DNA of 64,000 nucleotides from Winogradskyella litoriviva (GCF_013249065.1 NZ_JABRWQ010000004.1:310001-374000), one strand, 5' to 3'. Shown: positions 27,784-37,140, numbered from the stretch's first letter. Made by a program: numbers and translations. Notes: generated by a model not told the origin, from the sequence alone.

Positions 27784-28416
27784 ATGGAATTAATAGATAA
27801 ATTAAATTGGAGATACGCAGCAAAAGCTATGAATGGTAAAAAAGTACCAGAAGAAAAAATTGAACGTATTCTGGAAGCTGCGCGTTTAGCACCTACATCA
27901 AGTGGTTTACAACCGTTTGAAATTATAGTGATTAAAAATCAAGAGATAAAAGAACAAATAAAACCCGTAGCTTGGAATCAATCCGTTATAACAGATTGTT
28001 CTCACCTACTCGTATTTGCAGCTTGGGATACTTATACGGTAGATAGAATCAATTATATGTTTGATTTAACTAACGACATAAGAGGCTTTAAAAATGAAGG
28101 TTGGGAAAATTACCGCCAAATGTTATTAAATGCATACCCTCAAAAAGATGCTGAAGAAAACTTTAATCATGCAGCAAAACAAGCTTACATCGCTTTTTCT
28201 CAAGCTATTGTAGCCGCTGCGTTTGAAGGCGTAGATGCCACTCCAATAGAAGGTTTTGATCCTGCGGCTGTAGATAAAATTTTAGGACTGCGTGAAAAAG
28301 GATTACGTAGTGCTGTTTTACTTCCTATTGGCTACAGAAAAGCTGATGAAGATTGGTTAGTAGACCTTGTAAAAGTTAGAAAGCCAATGGAAGATTTAGT
28401 TACTGTGATTGAGTAA
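27784..28416 (+). CDS. Nitroreductase-family NAD(P)H-dependent FMN oxidoreductase
   Basis: This 210-residue NfsB-like enzyme starts MELIDKLNWRYAAKAMN. It has RLAPTSSGLQPFEIIVI near 34-50, ALFVFAAW-type core sequence (LLVFAAWDTY) and VDATPIEGFDPAAVD plus LLPIGYRKADEDW. It is a paralogue of the nitroreductase at 23728-24387 but lies in the TetR operon, so the two probably answer to different signals. Flavin-dependent reduction of quinones or nitro compounds is likely. Confidence 0.9.
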   Translation: MELIDKLNWRYAAKAMNGKKVPEEKIERILEAARLAPTSSGLQPFEIIVIKNQEIKEQIKPVAWNQSVITDCSHLLVFAAWDTYTVDRINYMFDLTNDIRGFKNEGWENYRQMLLNAYPQKDAEENFNHAAKQAYIAFSQAIVAAAFEGVDATPIEGFDPAAVDKILGLREKGLRSAVLLPIGYRKADEDWLVDLVKVRKPMEDLVTVIE

Positions 28417-28460
28417 TTCTTATTTTGTAAACAACATAATATCAACTAAAACAAAAGAAA

Positions 28461-29621
28461 ATGAACAATTTTGAATTTAAAAATCCTACCAAAATTATTT
28501 TTGGAAAGGATACCATAGAAAAAGTAAAAGAAGAAATTCCTCAAGACGCCAAAGTATTACTACTTTATGGTGGCGGAAGTATCAAGAAAAACGGTATTTA
28601 CGACCAAGTAAAAACAGCTTTAACAGGTGTTGATGTTACTGAGTTTGGTGGTATTCCTGCAAATCCAGAATATGCAACATTGATGGACGCTTTAAAAGTT
28701 ATTAAAGACCAAAATATTACATATTTACTAGCTGTTGGTGGTGGATCTGTAATTGACGGAACTAAATTTTTATCTGCAGCTGCAGTTTACGAAGGCGACA
28801 CACCATGGGATATTTTAACTAAACACATTAGAACAAAAAAAGGAATGCCTTTTGGTACTGTATTGACTTTACCAGCAACAGGATCAGAAATGAATTCTGG
28901 TGCCGTAATTACAAGAGCAGAAACTAAAGAAAAATTGGCAATGGGTGGACCTGGTTTATTTCCTGAGTTTTCAATTCTTGATCCAGAAGTGATTACTTCT
29001 ATCCCACAACGTCAATTGGCAAATGGCTTAACAGACGCTTTTACACATGTTTTAGAGCAATATATGACGTATCCAATTGGAGCCTTATTACAAGACCGTT
29101 TTGCTGAAAGTATTTTGCAAACGTTAATTGAAGTAGCACCAAAGGTTTTAAAAGACCCAACAGATTACAATGCTGCTGCAAACTTTATGTGGAGTTGTAC
29201 AATGGCTTTAAATGGATTAATACAAAAAGGAGTACCAACGGATTGGGCTGTTCATGCCATGGGACACGAGTTAACTGCTTTATTTGGTATTGATCACGCA
29301 CGTACATTAGCTGTAATTGCACCAAGCCATTACAAGTTTAATTTTGAAGCTAAAAAGGAAAAATTGGCGCAATATGCAGAACGTGTATGGAATATTACTG
29401 AAGGTAGTATAGACGATAAAGCCTATGCTGCAATTGAAAAAACAGTAGACTTTTTCCATGAATTAGGAATTGATACAAAATTATCGGATTACACTAAAGA
29501 CTATGAAGGTACAGCTGAAGAAATTGCAAAACGTTTTACAAATCGTGGATGGTTAGGGTTAGGAGAACACCAATCCTTATCACCAGATAAAGTTGAAAAG
29601 ATTGTAAAAATGGCTTACTAG
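28461..29621 (+). CDS. YqhD-like NADPH-dependent iron-type alcohol dehydrogenase / aldehyde reductase
   Basis: This 386-residue protein aligns by eye along all of E. coli YqhD: MNNFEFKNPTKIIFGKDTIE, YGGGSIKKNGIYDQV, LLAVGGGSVIDGTKFL, TLPATGSEMNSGAVI, and the metal-binding blocks DAFTHVLEQY and HAMGHELTALFGIDHARTL. YqhD reduces short-chain aldehydes such as those from lipid peroxidation, glyoxal and acrolein, using NADPH. The TetR operon context supports aldehyde detoxification. It lies 44 bp after the nitroreductase. Confidence 0.92.
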   Translation: MNNFEFKNPTKIIFGKDTIEKVKEEIPQDAKVLLLYGGGSIKKNGIYDQVKTALTGVDVTEFGGIPANPEYATLMDALKVIKDQNITYLLAVGGGSVIDGTKFLSAAAVYEGDTPWDILTKHIRTKKGMPFGTVLTLPATGSEMNSGAVITRAETKEKLAMGGPGLFPEFSILDPEVITSIPQRQLANGLTDAFTHVLEQYMTYPIGALLQDRFAESILQTLIEVAPKVLKDPTDYNAAANFMWSCTMALNGLIQKGVPTDWAVHAMGHELTALFGIDHARTLAVIAPSHYKFNFEAKKEKLAQYAERVWNITEGSIDDKAYAAIEKTVDFFHELGIDTKLSDYTKDYEGTAEEIAKRFTNRGWLGLGEHQSLSPDKVEKIVKMAY

Positions 29622-29628
29622 TTTTAAT

Positions 29629-29757
29629 ATGAAATTTATTAAAACAATTGCAATTGAATTGATTCTCATTGCTGCTTCAAATTGAAAAAACCAAGTAAGC
29701 AAAACACCTTCCGAAACCATTTCAGAAGGCATAACAACACTTAAAAAAGAAATAGAA
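29629..29757 (+). pseudogene. Decayed signal-peptide start of the DJ-1/PfpI gene, cut by an in-frame TGA
   Basis: An ATG at 29629 is in the same frame as the DJ-1/PfpI gene at 29758. It gives MKFIKTIAIELILIAASN, a signal-peptide-like start, then TGA at 29683-29685. It then runs open through KNQVSKTPSETISEGITTLK to the later ATG. A cysteine codon (TGT or TGC) in place of TGA would complete a lipoprotein-like signal. This suggests that an exported ancestor lost its leader by one base change, or that the base is a sequencing error. Confidence 0.6.
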
Positions 29758-30435
29758 ATGAAAGTATTATTTATATTAACATCTCATGATAAATTAGGAG
29801 AAACAGGAAAAAAAACAGGATTTTGGGTAGAAGAATTTGCGAGTCCTTATTACACATTATTAGATAAAGGGGCAAATATCACTTTGGCAACTCCAAAAGG
29901 AGGCGCTGCACCAATTGACCCAAGTAGTGATTCTCCAGATGCTGCAACAGAAGCAACAGAACGTTTTAATAAGGATGAGAAAACTAAAGCATTAATAGCA
30001 AACACTAAAGTTTTAGCTGATATGAATGCAGATGATTTTGATGCCGTATTTTATCCTGGTGGTCATGGACCATTATGGGATTTAGCAAACGATAAAAATT
30101 CAATTGCTTTAATTGAAAAATTCAATACTCAGAAAAAACCAATTGCTTTTGTATGTCACGCACCAGCTGCATTAAAAGACGTAAAAAACGAAGATGGAAC
30201 GCGTTTAGTAAAAGGTAAAAAAGTAACCGGATTTTCTAATCACGAAGAAGCTGCTGTTGGTTTAACAGAAGTTGTACCAATTTTAGTTGAAGACATGCTA
30301 ATTGAAAATGGTGGCCACTACTCTAACGCAGATGCTTGGCAAGCTTATGCATTGCAAGATGGCAACTTAATTACAGGTCAAAATCCTGCGTCATCAGAGT
30401 TAGTAGCCGAAAAGTTATTAGAAGCATTAAAATAA
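29758..30435 (+). CDS. DJ-1/PfpI-family protein (type 1 glutamine amidotransferase-like)
   Basis: This 225-residue protein belongs to the DJ-1/PfpI superfamily, in the Hsp31/GATase1-like branch common in stress loci. It begins MKVLFILTSHDKLGETGKKTG, has the GFWVEEFASPYY block with the acid Glu, YPGGHGPLWDLA, and the nucleophile elbow FVCHAPAAL with Cys near residue 133. Such proteins act as glyoxalases, deglycases or chaperones. It is the last gene of the TetR operon and follows the YqhD-like gene. As written it lacks a signal peptide (see the interrupted leader upstream), so it would stay in the cytoplasm. Confidence 0.88.
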   Translation: MKVLFILTSHDKLGETGKKTGFWVEEFASPYYTLLDKGANITLATPKGGAAPIDPSSDSPDAATEATERFNKDEKTKALIANTKVLADMNADDFDAVFYPGGHGPLWDLANDKNSIALIEKFNTQKKPIAFVCHAPAALKDVKNEDGTRLVKGKKVTGFSNHEEAAVGLTEVVPILVEDMLIENGGHYSNADAWQAYALQDGNLITGQNPASSELVAEKLLEALK

Positions 30436-30458
30436 ATTGCGCTTATTGATTGATAGCG

Positions 30459-30490
30459 AAAGCCTGTATAACATTATGTTTGCAGGCTTT
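30459..30490 (+). terminator. Intrinsic terminator after the TetR operon
   Basis: An 8-bp stem AAAGCCTG / CAGGCTTT with a 16-base loop starts 24 bp after the DJ-1/PfpI stop and is followed by TATTTTTTTG. It should end the TetR operon, and it sits between that operon and the convergent ABC permease gene. Confidence 0.75.
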
Positions 30491-30537
30491 TATTTTTTTG
30501 CTATTTCTATAAATAAGTCATTAATATGCAATCAGCT

Positions 30538-33060
30538 CTACCCTTCTCTACGTAATACTTCTAAAGGCGAACTCTTTAAAACTGATCTAATATTACTTAA
30601 CCCAATAGCTAAGACTAACAACGTAATACCTGGTATAAACACCAGAAACGGAATTAATGAAGGCGTAAAAGGTTCTTTAAAGACCATGAGTGCCAAGCAC
30701 ACACTGCTAAATAAAGCCAATAAAACACCAACTAAACTGCCAAGTAATCCTAGAAACAAATATTCAAAAGCAGATATTTGTAAAATTTGTTTGTTTTTAG
30801 CACCAAGTGTTCGTAGCAATACACTTTCTTTTATGCGCTGGTATTTACTCGTTCTAACAGAGCCAATTAATACAATAATACCAGTAACTATACTAAAGAA
30901 AGCCATGAAATTAATAATCCATGATACCTTATTCAAAATATCTTCAATAATTGTGTAAACCTGTCTTAAATCTATAATAGATATATTTGGGTGTTTTGCC
31001 ACCAAATCGCGCTGTAAATCTGCCGAACCAGCTTCGTCTGGCACTGAAGTTAAAATTATATTAAACTGTGGTGCTTGTTCTAGCACACCTTTTGGAAACA
31101 CAATATTAAAGTTGGGTTGTAATTGTTTCCAATCGACTTCTCTTATGCTTCCTACGGTAGTTTCCATTAAAACGCCTTGTATATTAAAAACAATAACATC
31201 ACCAACGGTAACTTTAGTTGATTCGGCTAAATTATCTGAAATTGAAATAAAAACAGAACTATTAGGCTTTAACTCATTTATCCATTTGCCTTCTACAACT
31301 TTTTCTGAGTCAATTAGCGAATCTCGATACGTACTTCTAAACTCATGATTTAAAAATCCTCGACGTGATTTTGTAGAATCTCGGCGCAAATCATTTACTA
31401 AATCTCCTTTTATTTTATGCATTCGCATTGTTACAATAGGTATGTTATTTAGAATCGGTAAGTTTTTAGCCTTTATATTACTTTCTACAGCGTCACGTTG
31501 TTCTGCTTGCACATCCATAATAATAATATTGGCATTTTTAGAACTTTGTTCAATGTCTGTCTTAGCTAACAAAATATCTTTTGAAAAGTACAAAGTGCCT
31601 ATTAAGCTTGTTCCCAAACCAATAGCAACAATTAAAACTACGGTTTGATTATTTGGCCTAAACAAGTTTAATAAACTTTGTCTGGCTGTAAATCCCCAAC
31701 TTTTAGGAAAATAACGTCTAATTGCTCTAATACATAATAAAGCTACGCCTGCTAAAACGGCAAAAGCCACAAAAGTGACAACAATAAAGCCTAAGGCATA
31801 CATCACATTATTCAACAACCAAAACGAAAATAAAAATAGAAATACTAATATGGCAGTAAACACTAACAATCTTACTTTTAATGGCTCTTTTGAAGCCTGT
31901 TCATCTACACGCAACACTTCTAAAGGTGATACATACCAAGTTCTTAATAATGGTAATAATGCAAATAATACAGACATAAATAGGCCAAGTAAAATACCCA
32001 TAATTATCGGCTGAGCAGAGATCGAAATATCTACTGTAAATGGTAAAAAGTCTTTTAAAAATAAAGGAAATAGCTCTTGAAGTCCTACACCAATCAAGGC
32101 TCCAATTAAACCACCAACAATACCTATACCAGCAATTTGAATAAGATAAATAAGGAAACTTTGTTTTCTAGAAGCTCCCATACATTTTAAAACAGCAATA
32201 GCTCTTAGTTTTTCTTTAATGTAAATATGTACCGAACTCGCAATACCAATACAACCTAACAATAAAGCGATAAAAGCTGCTAAATTTAGAAATTTACCCA
32301 CATTCTCATACCGATTTCCTAAACGTTCACTGGTTCTAATATGTGTATTTAGTGAGGCACTTTCAGCTTTTAATTTTGCCTGTAGCCTTTTATCTAGTGC
32401 AATTAAATCTAGAGTTTCTGACACTTTAAAAAAGAATTTGTATTCTTTTCTGCTTCCAAATTGTAAAAGTTCTGTGTCTTTTATAAACCTATAAGGTATT
32501 ACTATTGGTGGTGCAACAGAAGTTGATATTGCCGTACTACCAGGAATTGCTTTTAGGCTTCCTGAAATAGGCAAAATAACATTACCTACTTTTATAGAAT
32601 CTCCAGGTTTTACATTAAATTGAAGCATTAAAGTAGCATCAACTAATGCACCACCTAATTCTTGGTAAGTAGCTGCTGCAGAAGCAGGTTGCGTATCTAT
32701 AGTTCCATAAAAAGGAAAGTCCCCTTCTAAACCTCGCACTTCTACTAATTTAGTACCACCATTCTTAGGGAAAGCAATCATGGAAACAAAGTTGACTTCG
32801 GTTGCATTAGGCTGTAAAGAGTCTACAATAGCTTGTGCACGTTCTGTAGGCACTTGTCTGGTTTCTATAACATAATCTGCACCCATTAGGGCTTTAGATT
32901 GGCGTTTAATATTATCTATAAGATTAGTACTGAATAGTTGAATGGATACCACAGCAGCTATACCTAAAATAATAGAAGCCACAAACAACAACAAGCGTAC
33001 TCTACTTGCTTTGGCATCTCGCCATGCCATTTTAAAAAGCCAGTTTGTATTATGATTCAT
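30538..33060 (-). CDS. ABC transporter permease with two FtsX domains (YbbP-like)
   Basis: This 840-residue membrane protein has the layout of the YbbP/ABC3 permeases: an N-terminal span, a MacB-like periplasmic domain, an FtsX unit of four spans (about 255-400 with IYIKEKLRAIAVLKCMGASR), more spans, a second periplasmic region and a final FtsX unit (QRIKESVLLRTLGAKNKQIL). It ends in LEVLRREG, typical for this family. It lies 15 bp after its ATPase partner. In E. coli ybbAP sits next to tesA, as here. The cargo is unknown; release of lipids or lipoproteins is often proposed. Confidence 0.9.
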   Translation of the reverse strand: MNHNTNWLFKMAWRDAKASRVRLLLFVASIILGIAAVVSIQLFSTNLIDNIKRQSKALMGADYVIETRQVPTERAQAIVDSLQPNATEVNFVSMIAFPKNGGTKLVEVRGLEGDFPFYGTIDTQPASAAATYQELGGALVDATLMLQFNVKPGDSIKVGNVILPISGSLKAIPGSTAISTSVAPPIVIPYRFIKDTELLQFGSRKEYKFFFKVSETLDLIALDKRLQAKLKAESASLNTHIRTSERLGNRYENVGKFLNLAAFIALLLGCIGIASSVHIYIKEKLRAIAVLKCMGASRKQSFLIYLIQIAGIGIVGGLIGALIGVGLQELFPLFLKDFLPFTVDISISAQPIIMGILLGLFMSVLFALLPLLRTWYVSPLEVLRVDEQASKEPLKVRLLVFTAILVFLFLFSFWLLNNVMYALGFIVVTFVAFAVLAGVALLCIRAIRRYFPKSWGFTARQSLLNLFRPNNQTVVLIVAIGLGTSLIGTLYFSKDILLAKTDIEQSSKNANIIIMDVQAEQRDAVESNIKAKNLPILNNIPIVTMRMHKIKGDLVNDLRRDSTKSRRGFLNHEFRSTYRDSLIDSEKVVEGKWINELKPNSSVFISISDNLAESTKVTVGDVIVFNIQGVLMETTVGSIREVDWKQLQPNFNIVFPKGVLEQAPQFNIILTSVPDEAGSADLQRDLVAKHPNISIIDLRQVYTIIEDILNKVSWIINFMAFFSIVTGIIVLIGSVRTSKYQRIKESVLLRTLGAKNKQILQISAFEYLFLGLLGSLVGVLLALFSSVCLALMVFKEPFTPSLIPFLVFIPGITLLVLAIGLSNIRSVLKSSPLEVLRREG

Positions 33061-33075
33061 GTTTAAAATGAAGAT

Positions 33076-33765
33076 TTACTGAACTAAAGTCTGTTCGTTG
33101 GTTAAAATTTGTCCGCCTTTAAGCCTTAAGATTTGTTGTGTTCGGTTAGCTAAATCCATATCGTGCGTAATAATAACTAACGTGGTTCCTGCTTCTTTAT
33201 TCAATTCAAACAACAACTGAATCACTTTTTCACCCGTTTCTTCATCTAAATTCCCTGTGGGTTCATCAGCAAATAATATAGAAGGTGCATTTGCAAAAGC
33301 ACGTGCTAAAGCCACACGTTGTTGCTCGCCTCCAGATAACTGTGATGGATAATGATGATAACGATCTGCCAAACCTACTTTTTCTAATAATGCCATACTC
33401 TTATTAACAGCATCTTTATTGCCTTGTAATTCTAATGGCACACTTACATTTTCAAGTGCTGTAAGTGTTGGTAATAATTGAAAATTCTGAAATATAAAAC
33501 CAACATTCTTATTTCGTAACTGAGCGCGTTGATCTTCATTTAAGCTATTTAAATCTTCACCACAAAGCGCTACACTTCCTGCATTTGGCACATCCAAACC
33601 AGCACACAATCCCAATAAGGTAGTTTTACCACTTCCTGATGGCCCAACAATAGAAAAGGTTTGCCCTTTTTCTACGTCGAACGAAATATTATGTAATACC
33701 GTTAATTGTTTGTTACCGCTAGAATATGTCTTTTCTAGACCACTTATCTTTAATATCTTTGGCAT
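33076..33765 (-). CDS. ABC transporter ATP-binding protein (YbbA/LolD-like)
   Basis: This 229-residue ATPase has Walker [10 protein letters not shown] near residue 39, the signature [15 protein letters not shown] near 142, Walker [13 protein letters not shown] and the switch His in VIITHDMD. The DEPTGNLD wording is typical of the MacB/LolD/YbbA branch. It pairs with the permease downstream and is divergent from the SGNH esterase gene with only 26 bp between starts. Confidence 0.95.
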   Translation of the reverse strand: MPKILKISGLEKTYSSGNKQLTVLHNISFDVEKGQTFSIVGPSGSGKTTLLGLCAGLDVPNAGSVALCGEDLNSLNEDQRAQLRNKNVGFIFQNFQLLPTLTALENVSVPLELQGNKDAVNKSMALLEKVGLADRYHHYPSQLSGGEQQRVALARAFANAPSILFADEPTGNLDEETGEKVIQLLFELNKEAGTTLVIITHDMDLANRTQQILRLKGGQILTNEQTLVQ

Positions 33766-33791
33766 ATTAATTTTAATTTATAGAACGTCTT

Positions 33792-34535
33792 ATGTCGAAG
33801 GCTCAAAATAATCAATTGGTTTCAATTTCTCCTATCTCATCACTATCTAAATTCTTAAAATTTTGTTATTTTATATTGGGCTTTTTATTGTTGGCTTGTG
33901 GTAATGATAAATCTGATAAAACAACAGTTGACGCTGAATCTACAACAGATATAGAACAAACCGCAACTACTAAAACAGAAACTAAAACCATTTTGTGTTT
34001 TGGAGATAGCATCACAGCTGGTTATGGTTTAGACGATAGCAATGACGCTTTTCCTGCGGTAGTACAACAAAAAATAGATTCTTTAGCATTGAATTACACA
34101 GTAATAAATTCTGGTTTAAGTGGAGAAACTACGGCAGGTGGAAAAAGTAGAATCAGCTGGATTTTAAATCAACCGATTGATGTTTTCATACTAGAATTAG
34201 GTGCTAATGATGGGCTTCGTGGTGTTCCTTTAACTGAAACCAGAGCAAATCTACAAGGAATTATAGACGCTGTAAAAACTAAAAGTCCTGAAACTAAAAT
34301 TATCCTTGCTGGTATGCAATTACCACCAAATATGGGACGAGATTATACCACAGAATTCAAGCAAATATTCATTGATTTAGCAGAAAAGAACGAATTAGAA
34401 TTTATTCCTTTTATTTTGAAAGACGTTGGTGGTATTGCTGAATTAAATCAAAAAGATGGTATTCATCCAACGGTTGAAGGACATAAAATACTTGCGAATA
34501 CAGTTTGGGAAGTTTTAGAACCGTTAATTAAGTAA
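33792..34535 (+). CDS. SGNH-family esterase lipoprotein, TesA-like (acyl-CoA thioesterase I / arylesterase)
   Basis: This 247-residue protein has a membrane-leading segment with the lipobox LLAC (FLLLACGNDK, near residue 36), a Thr-rich linker, then an SGNH hydrolase: block I CFGDSITAGYGLDD near 69, block III GANDGLRG and the catalytic DGIHPTVEG near the end. This is the TesA/arylesterase type. It is divergent from ybbA-ybbP-like genes, the same layout as E. coli tesA-ybbAP. The ATG at 33792 places about 20 residues before the hydrophobic segment, so a later non-ATG start is possible. Confidence 0.88.
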   Translation: MSKAQNNQLVSISPISSLSKFLKFCYFILGFLLLACGNDKSDKTTVDAESTTDIEQTATTKTETKTILCFGDSITAGYGLDDSNDAFPAVVQQKIDSLALNYTVINSGLSGETTAGGKSRISWILNQPIDVFILELGANDGLRGVPLTETRANLQGIIDAVKTKSPETKIILAGMQLPPNMGRDYTTEFKQIFIDLAEKNELEFIPFILKDVGGIAELNQKDGIHPTVEGHKILANTVWEVLEPLIK

Positions 34536-34550
34536 ATTTAGTTTCCAAAA

Positions 34551-35411
34551 CTAATCATCGCAACTAGCAAAAAATAGATTTTTTTCTGAAACCACAACAT
34601 CTTTTGAAGATTCAATAGTAAACTCTAATCGCTTAAACGGTATAAGGTCATTATCTGTTGGATCTTCTATATGCGGAAAAAACTCGTTACCATATTCTAA
34701 AATATCTGGGAGAATTTCTGATTGCGTATGTGAGTATACAAAATCGAGTGTTTCTTTATCTATATCGTCAATTTCTGCACGTTTATTCAGTTTGTTTCGT
34801 TCATCTAAAACTAAAAATCCATCATTATATGTTGCATAAAATATGCCACCTTGTGAGTATTCTTCAGATAAACCTGCAATGATATAGTCATTATAATCTT
34901 CATTAATTTCAAATTTGTAAAAACCTGGTAAATCATCTAATTTTCCATCTCTAAAATTTCTATAATCTGGTGAAAATGCATCTAAACTAGTTAGTTTTTC
35001 TGTTTGTTTATAAATGTATGGATAACTGAAGCAATTGGCATTTTTATTAAACATCGGTGTAAAAGAATCATTTTTCTTTCCATTAATACGAAATGCAATT
35101 CCTCTACTACGATCAACCGCAAAACTTATGGCAACTGAATCTTTAAACTGTGGGTTTTGTCTTCCATATAAAACAAATTTAGGTTCTGAGTGATATTTAA
35201 ATTCATAGGTATTATTATCTACCAATTTCCAGGTTCCCTTTTGTACACCTCCAAAATAGGCTACTACAAAGTGATTATTAGGTAAGACTATAAAAGTGGT
35301 TCCGCCTTCAGGGTTTCCACTACTTTGATAATAAGAACCTGTAATTGAATCGTTCTGTGCATGCATCACTAATGAGAAAAAGATTAATGCTATAGTTGTA
35401 AAAGACTTCAT
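34551..35411 (-). CDS. Secreted protein of unknown function
   Basis: This 286-residue protein has a signal peptide ending in VMHAQ, then a beta-rich region with GTTFIVLPNNHFVVAYFGGVQKGTW (about 38-62; shown in part as motif GTW at 60-62) that resembles the lipocalin-like or copper-resistance NlpE-type start of secreted proteins. One cysteine lies near residue 132 and another at the C-terminus (FASCDD). I do not recognise a family. It converges on the TesA-like gene. Confidence 0.7.
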   Translation of the reverse strand: MKSFTTIALIFFSLVMHAQNDSITGSYYQSSGNPEGGTTFIVLPNNHFVVAYFGGVQKGTWKLVDNNTYEFKYHSEPKFVLYGRQNPQFKDSVAISFAVDRSRGIAFRINGKKNDSFTPMFNKNANCFSYPYIYKQTEKLTSLDAFSPDYRNFRDGKLDDLPGFYKFEINEDYNDYIIAGLSEEYSQGGIFYATYNDGFLVLDERNKLNKRAEIDDIDKETLDFVYSHTQSEILPDILEYGNEFFPHIEDPTDNDLIPFKRLEFTIESSKDVVVSEKNLFFASCDD

Positions 35412-35583
35412 TGAAATACATTTAAAGAATTAAAGATAGTTTTATTGTAACGCTATTTATAATGGATTTCATTTTTTTTGATTGAAAATTGAATTTAAAA
35501 TCTTCTTTTTGAAATCATTTTACACTTTTTTGACATTTAAAAAACACGACATCACTACTTTTACAAGTACAAATAAAGAAGTT

Positions 35584-36183
35584 ATGTCTAAGCTGCTTTC
35601 AAAATGTTTTATTCTATTAATTCTATTACCTCTGTCGTTTACCGCTATGTCTCAAGATAGCATACAGAAATCAATTGTAAAAGCAGATAGTACATGGAGC
35701 ACTGAAATTATTCCTTTTCCTGTTGATTGGTTACCAAAACTTACTTTTGAAGGTTTTGAGGAATTACGATTCTCACCAAATTGGAACAACCCAGAACATG
35801 AAGAATTTTGGTCAATCGTTATGGCATGGCAAGTAGAAACCACCTCAAAAATTCCATTAGAAGCTATTGCATTTAATTTTAATCACTACTTTACAGAACT
35901 AATGCATCCTAATCATTGGTCTCAGGAATTTCCTGACCCAAAACTCGAGTTAAAAGCTTTAGAAACTCCAGAAAATGGTGCACAATTTAAAGGACACATC
36001 ACCATATTTGATGGTTTTCATACAGGTGAAATTATTACACTTAATATACTAGGTTACCAAACCTTTTGTGAAACTGCAGAACAGGCTGTTATTCTATTTA
36101 AGTTATCTCCAAAGAATTTTGACACTCCTATTTGGGAGGAATTGAATGCTGTTGTTATTAATGAGGACGATTGCAAAGATTAA
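35584..36183 (+). CDS. Secreted protein of unknown function
   Basis: This 199-residue protein starts MSKLLSKCFILLILLPLSF with a signal peptide ending in AMSQ. The mature part is rich in aromatic and acidic residues, with IIPFPVDWLPKLTFEGFEEL and FWSIVMAWQVET blocks, and has two C-terminal cysteines. The ATG at 35584 is used since the longer frame adds 34 residues before a clear signal peptide. I do not recognise a family and infer only export. Confidence 0.72.
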   Translation: MSKLLSKCFILLILLPLSFTAMSQDSIQKSIVKADSTWSTEIIPFPVDWLPKLTFEGFEELRFSPNWNNPEHEEFWSIVMAWQVETTSKIPLEAIAFNFNHYFTELMHPNHWSQEFPDPKLELKALETPENGAQFKGHITIFDGFHTGEIITLNILGYQTFCETAEQAVILFKLSPKNFDTPIWEELNAVVINEDDCKD

Positions 36184-36240
36184 TTTTTGGTTATTTATTA
36201 ATTTATCAGTTAGAAATAAACCAATATCTTCGCGCGCATT

Positions 36241-37140
36241 ATGTGGATGTACCTTGGACTATTAGCGGCTTTATTTTTAGGCTTACACAACTTATGTAAA
36301 AAACATGCCGTACAAGGTAATGAAGTATTCCCTGTGCTGTTTGGGACTATCTTTTCTGGCTTTTTGTTTTTATTACCTCTTTATTTCGGTTCTTTATTCT
36401 ATGAAAAACAGCTAATAAACATGCAATTATACATTGCAGAAATTCCGTGGAAAACACACGGCTTTATCCTTATAAAGTCTGCAATAATGGCAAGTTCTTG
36501 GATATTAGCTTATCAAGCTCTAAAGCATTTACCCATTACTATTGTAACTCCTATTCGTTCTGCTGGTCCGTTTTTTACTTTTATTGGTGCTATTTTAATT
36601 TACCAAGAGAAGCCTAACTTTTTACAATGGATTGGTTTTTTCCTTATTATTTTTTCTGTGTTACTATATTCTAGAATCGGAAAAAAAGAAGGCATTAATT
36701 TTAAGCGAAACAAATGGATTTTTGCCATAATTGGAGCCACATTTTTAGGCGCTTCTAGTGGCTTGTACGATAAATTTTTAATTCAGAGTTTAGAATTAAA
36801 TCCACAAACCTTACAGTTTTGGTTTAGTTTTTATACAGCTTTAATTCTCTTAGTTATTTTATCAATTACATGGTTTCCTTTTTCCAATAAACGTAAGGCA
36901 TTTAAGTTTCGTTGGACCATTATTGCTGTTGGAGTATTGTTAGTGGCTGCAGATTTCTTCTATTTTAAAGCTTTACAAGATCCAGATGCTTTAATAATGT
37001 TATTGTCCGCCATAAAGAGAAGTCAGATTTTAATTGCTGTTGTTATTGGAGGTTTGGTGTTTAAAGAACAAAATAAACGTAAAAAATTAGTGCCTTTAGC
37101 CGGAATTTTAATTGGTGTAGGATTAATACTATATTCTTAA
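36241..37140 (+). CDS. EamA/DMT-family membrane transporter
   Basis: This 299-residue protein has ten hydrophobic spans in two EamA repeats, with PITIVTPIRSAGPFFTFIGAI in the first and DALIMLLSAIKRSQILIAVV in the second. The drug/metabolite transporter family moves metabolites or amino acids; the substrate cannot be read here. It stands alone on the plus strand, converging on fabD. Confidence 0.88.
   Translation: MWMYLGLLAALFLGLHNLCKKHAVQGNEVFPVLFGTIFSGFLFLLPLYFGSLFYEKQLINMQLYIAEIPWKTHGFILIKSAIMASSWILAYQALKHLPITIVTPIRSAGPFFTFIGAILIYQEKPNFLQWIGFFLIIFSVLLYSRIGKKEGINFKRNKWIFAIIGATFLGASSGLYDKFLIQSLELNPQTLQFWFSFYTALILLVILSITWFPFSNKRKAFKFRWTIIAVGVLLVAADFFYFKALQDPDALIMLLSAIKRSQILIAVVIGGLVFKEQNKRKKLVPLAGILIGVGLILYS

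Noticed and set aside
29683..29685. TGA as a selenocysteine codon
   Set aside because: No selenocysteine insertion hairpin is evident and the position is in a signal peptide, where a cysteine-to-stop mutation is simpler.
30437..30958. Plus-strand 173-residue open frame
   Set aside because: It overlaps the ABC permease on the other strand and has no family-like motifs.
34538..34554. Hairpin TTAGTTT-CCA-AAACTAA between the TesA-like and unknown secreted genes
   Set aside because: It overlaps a stop codon, is A/T-rich and has no U-tract.
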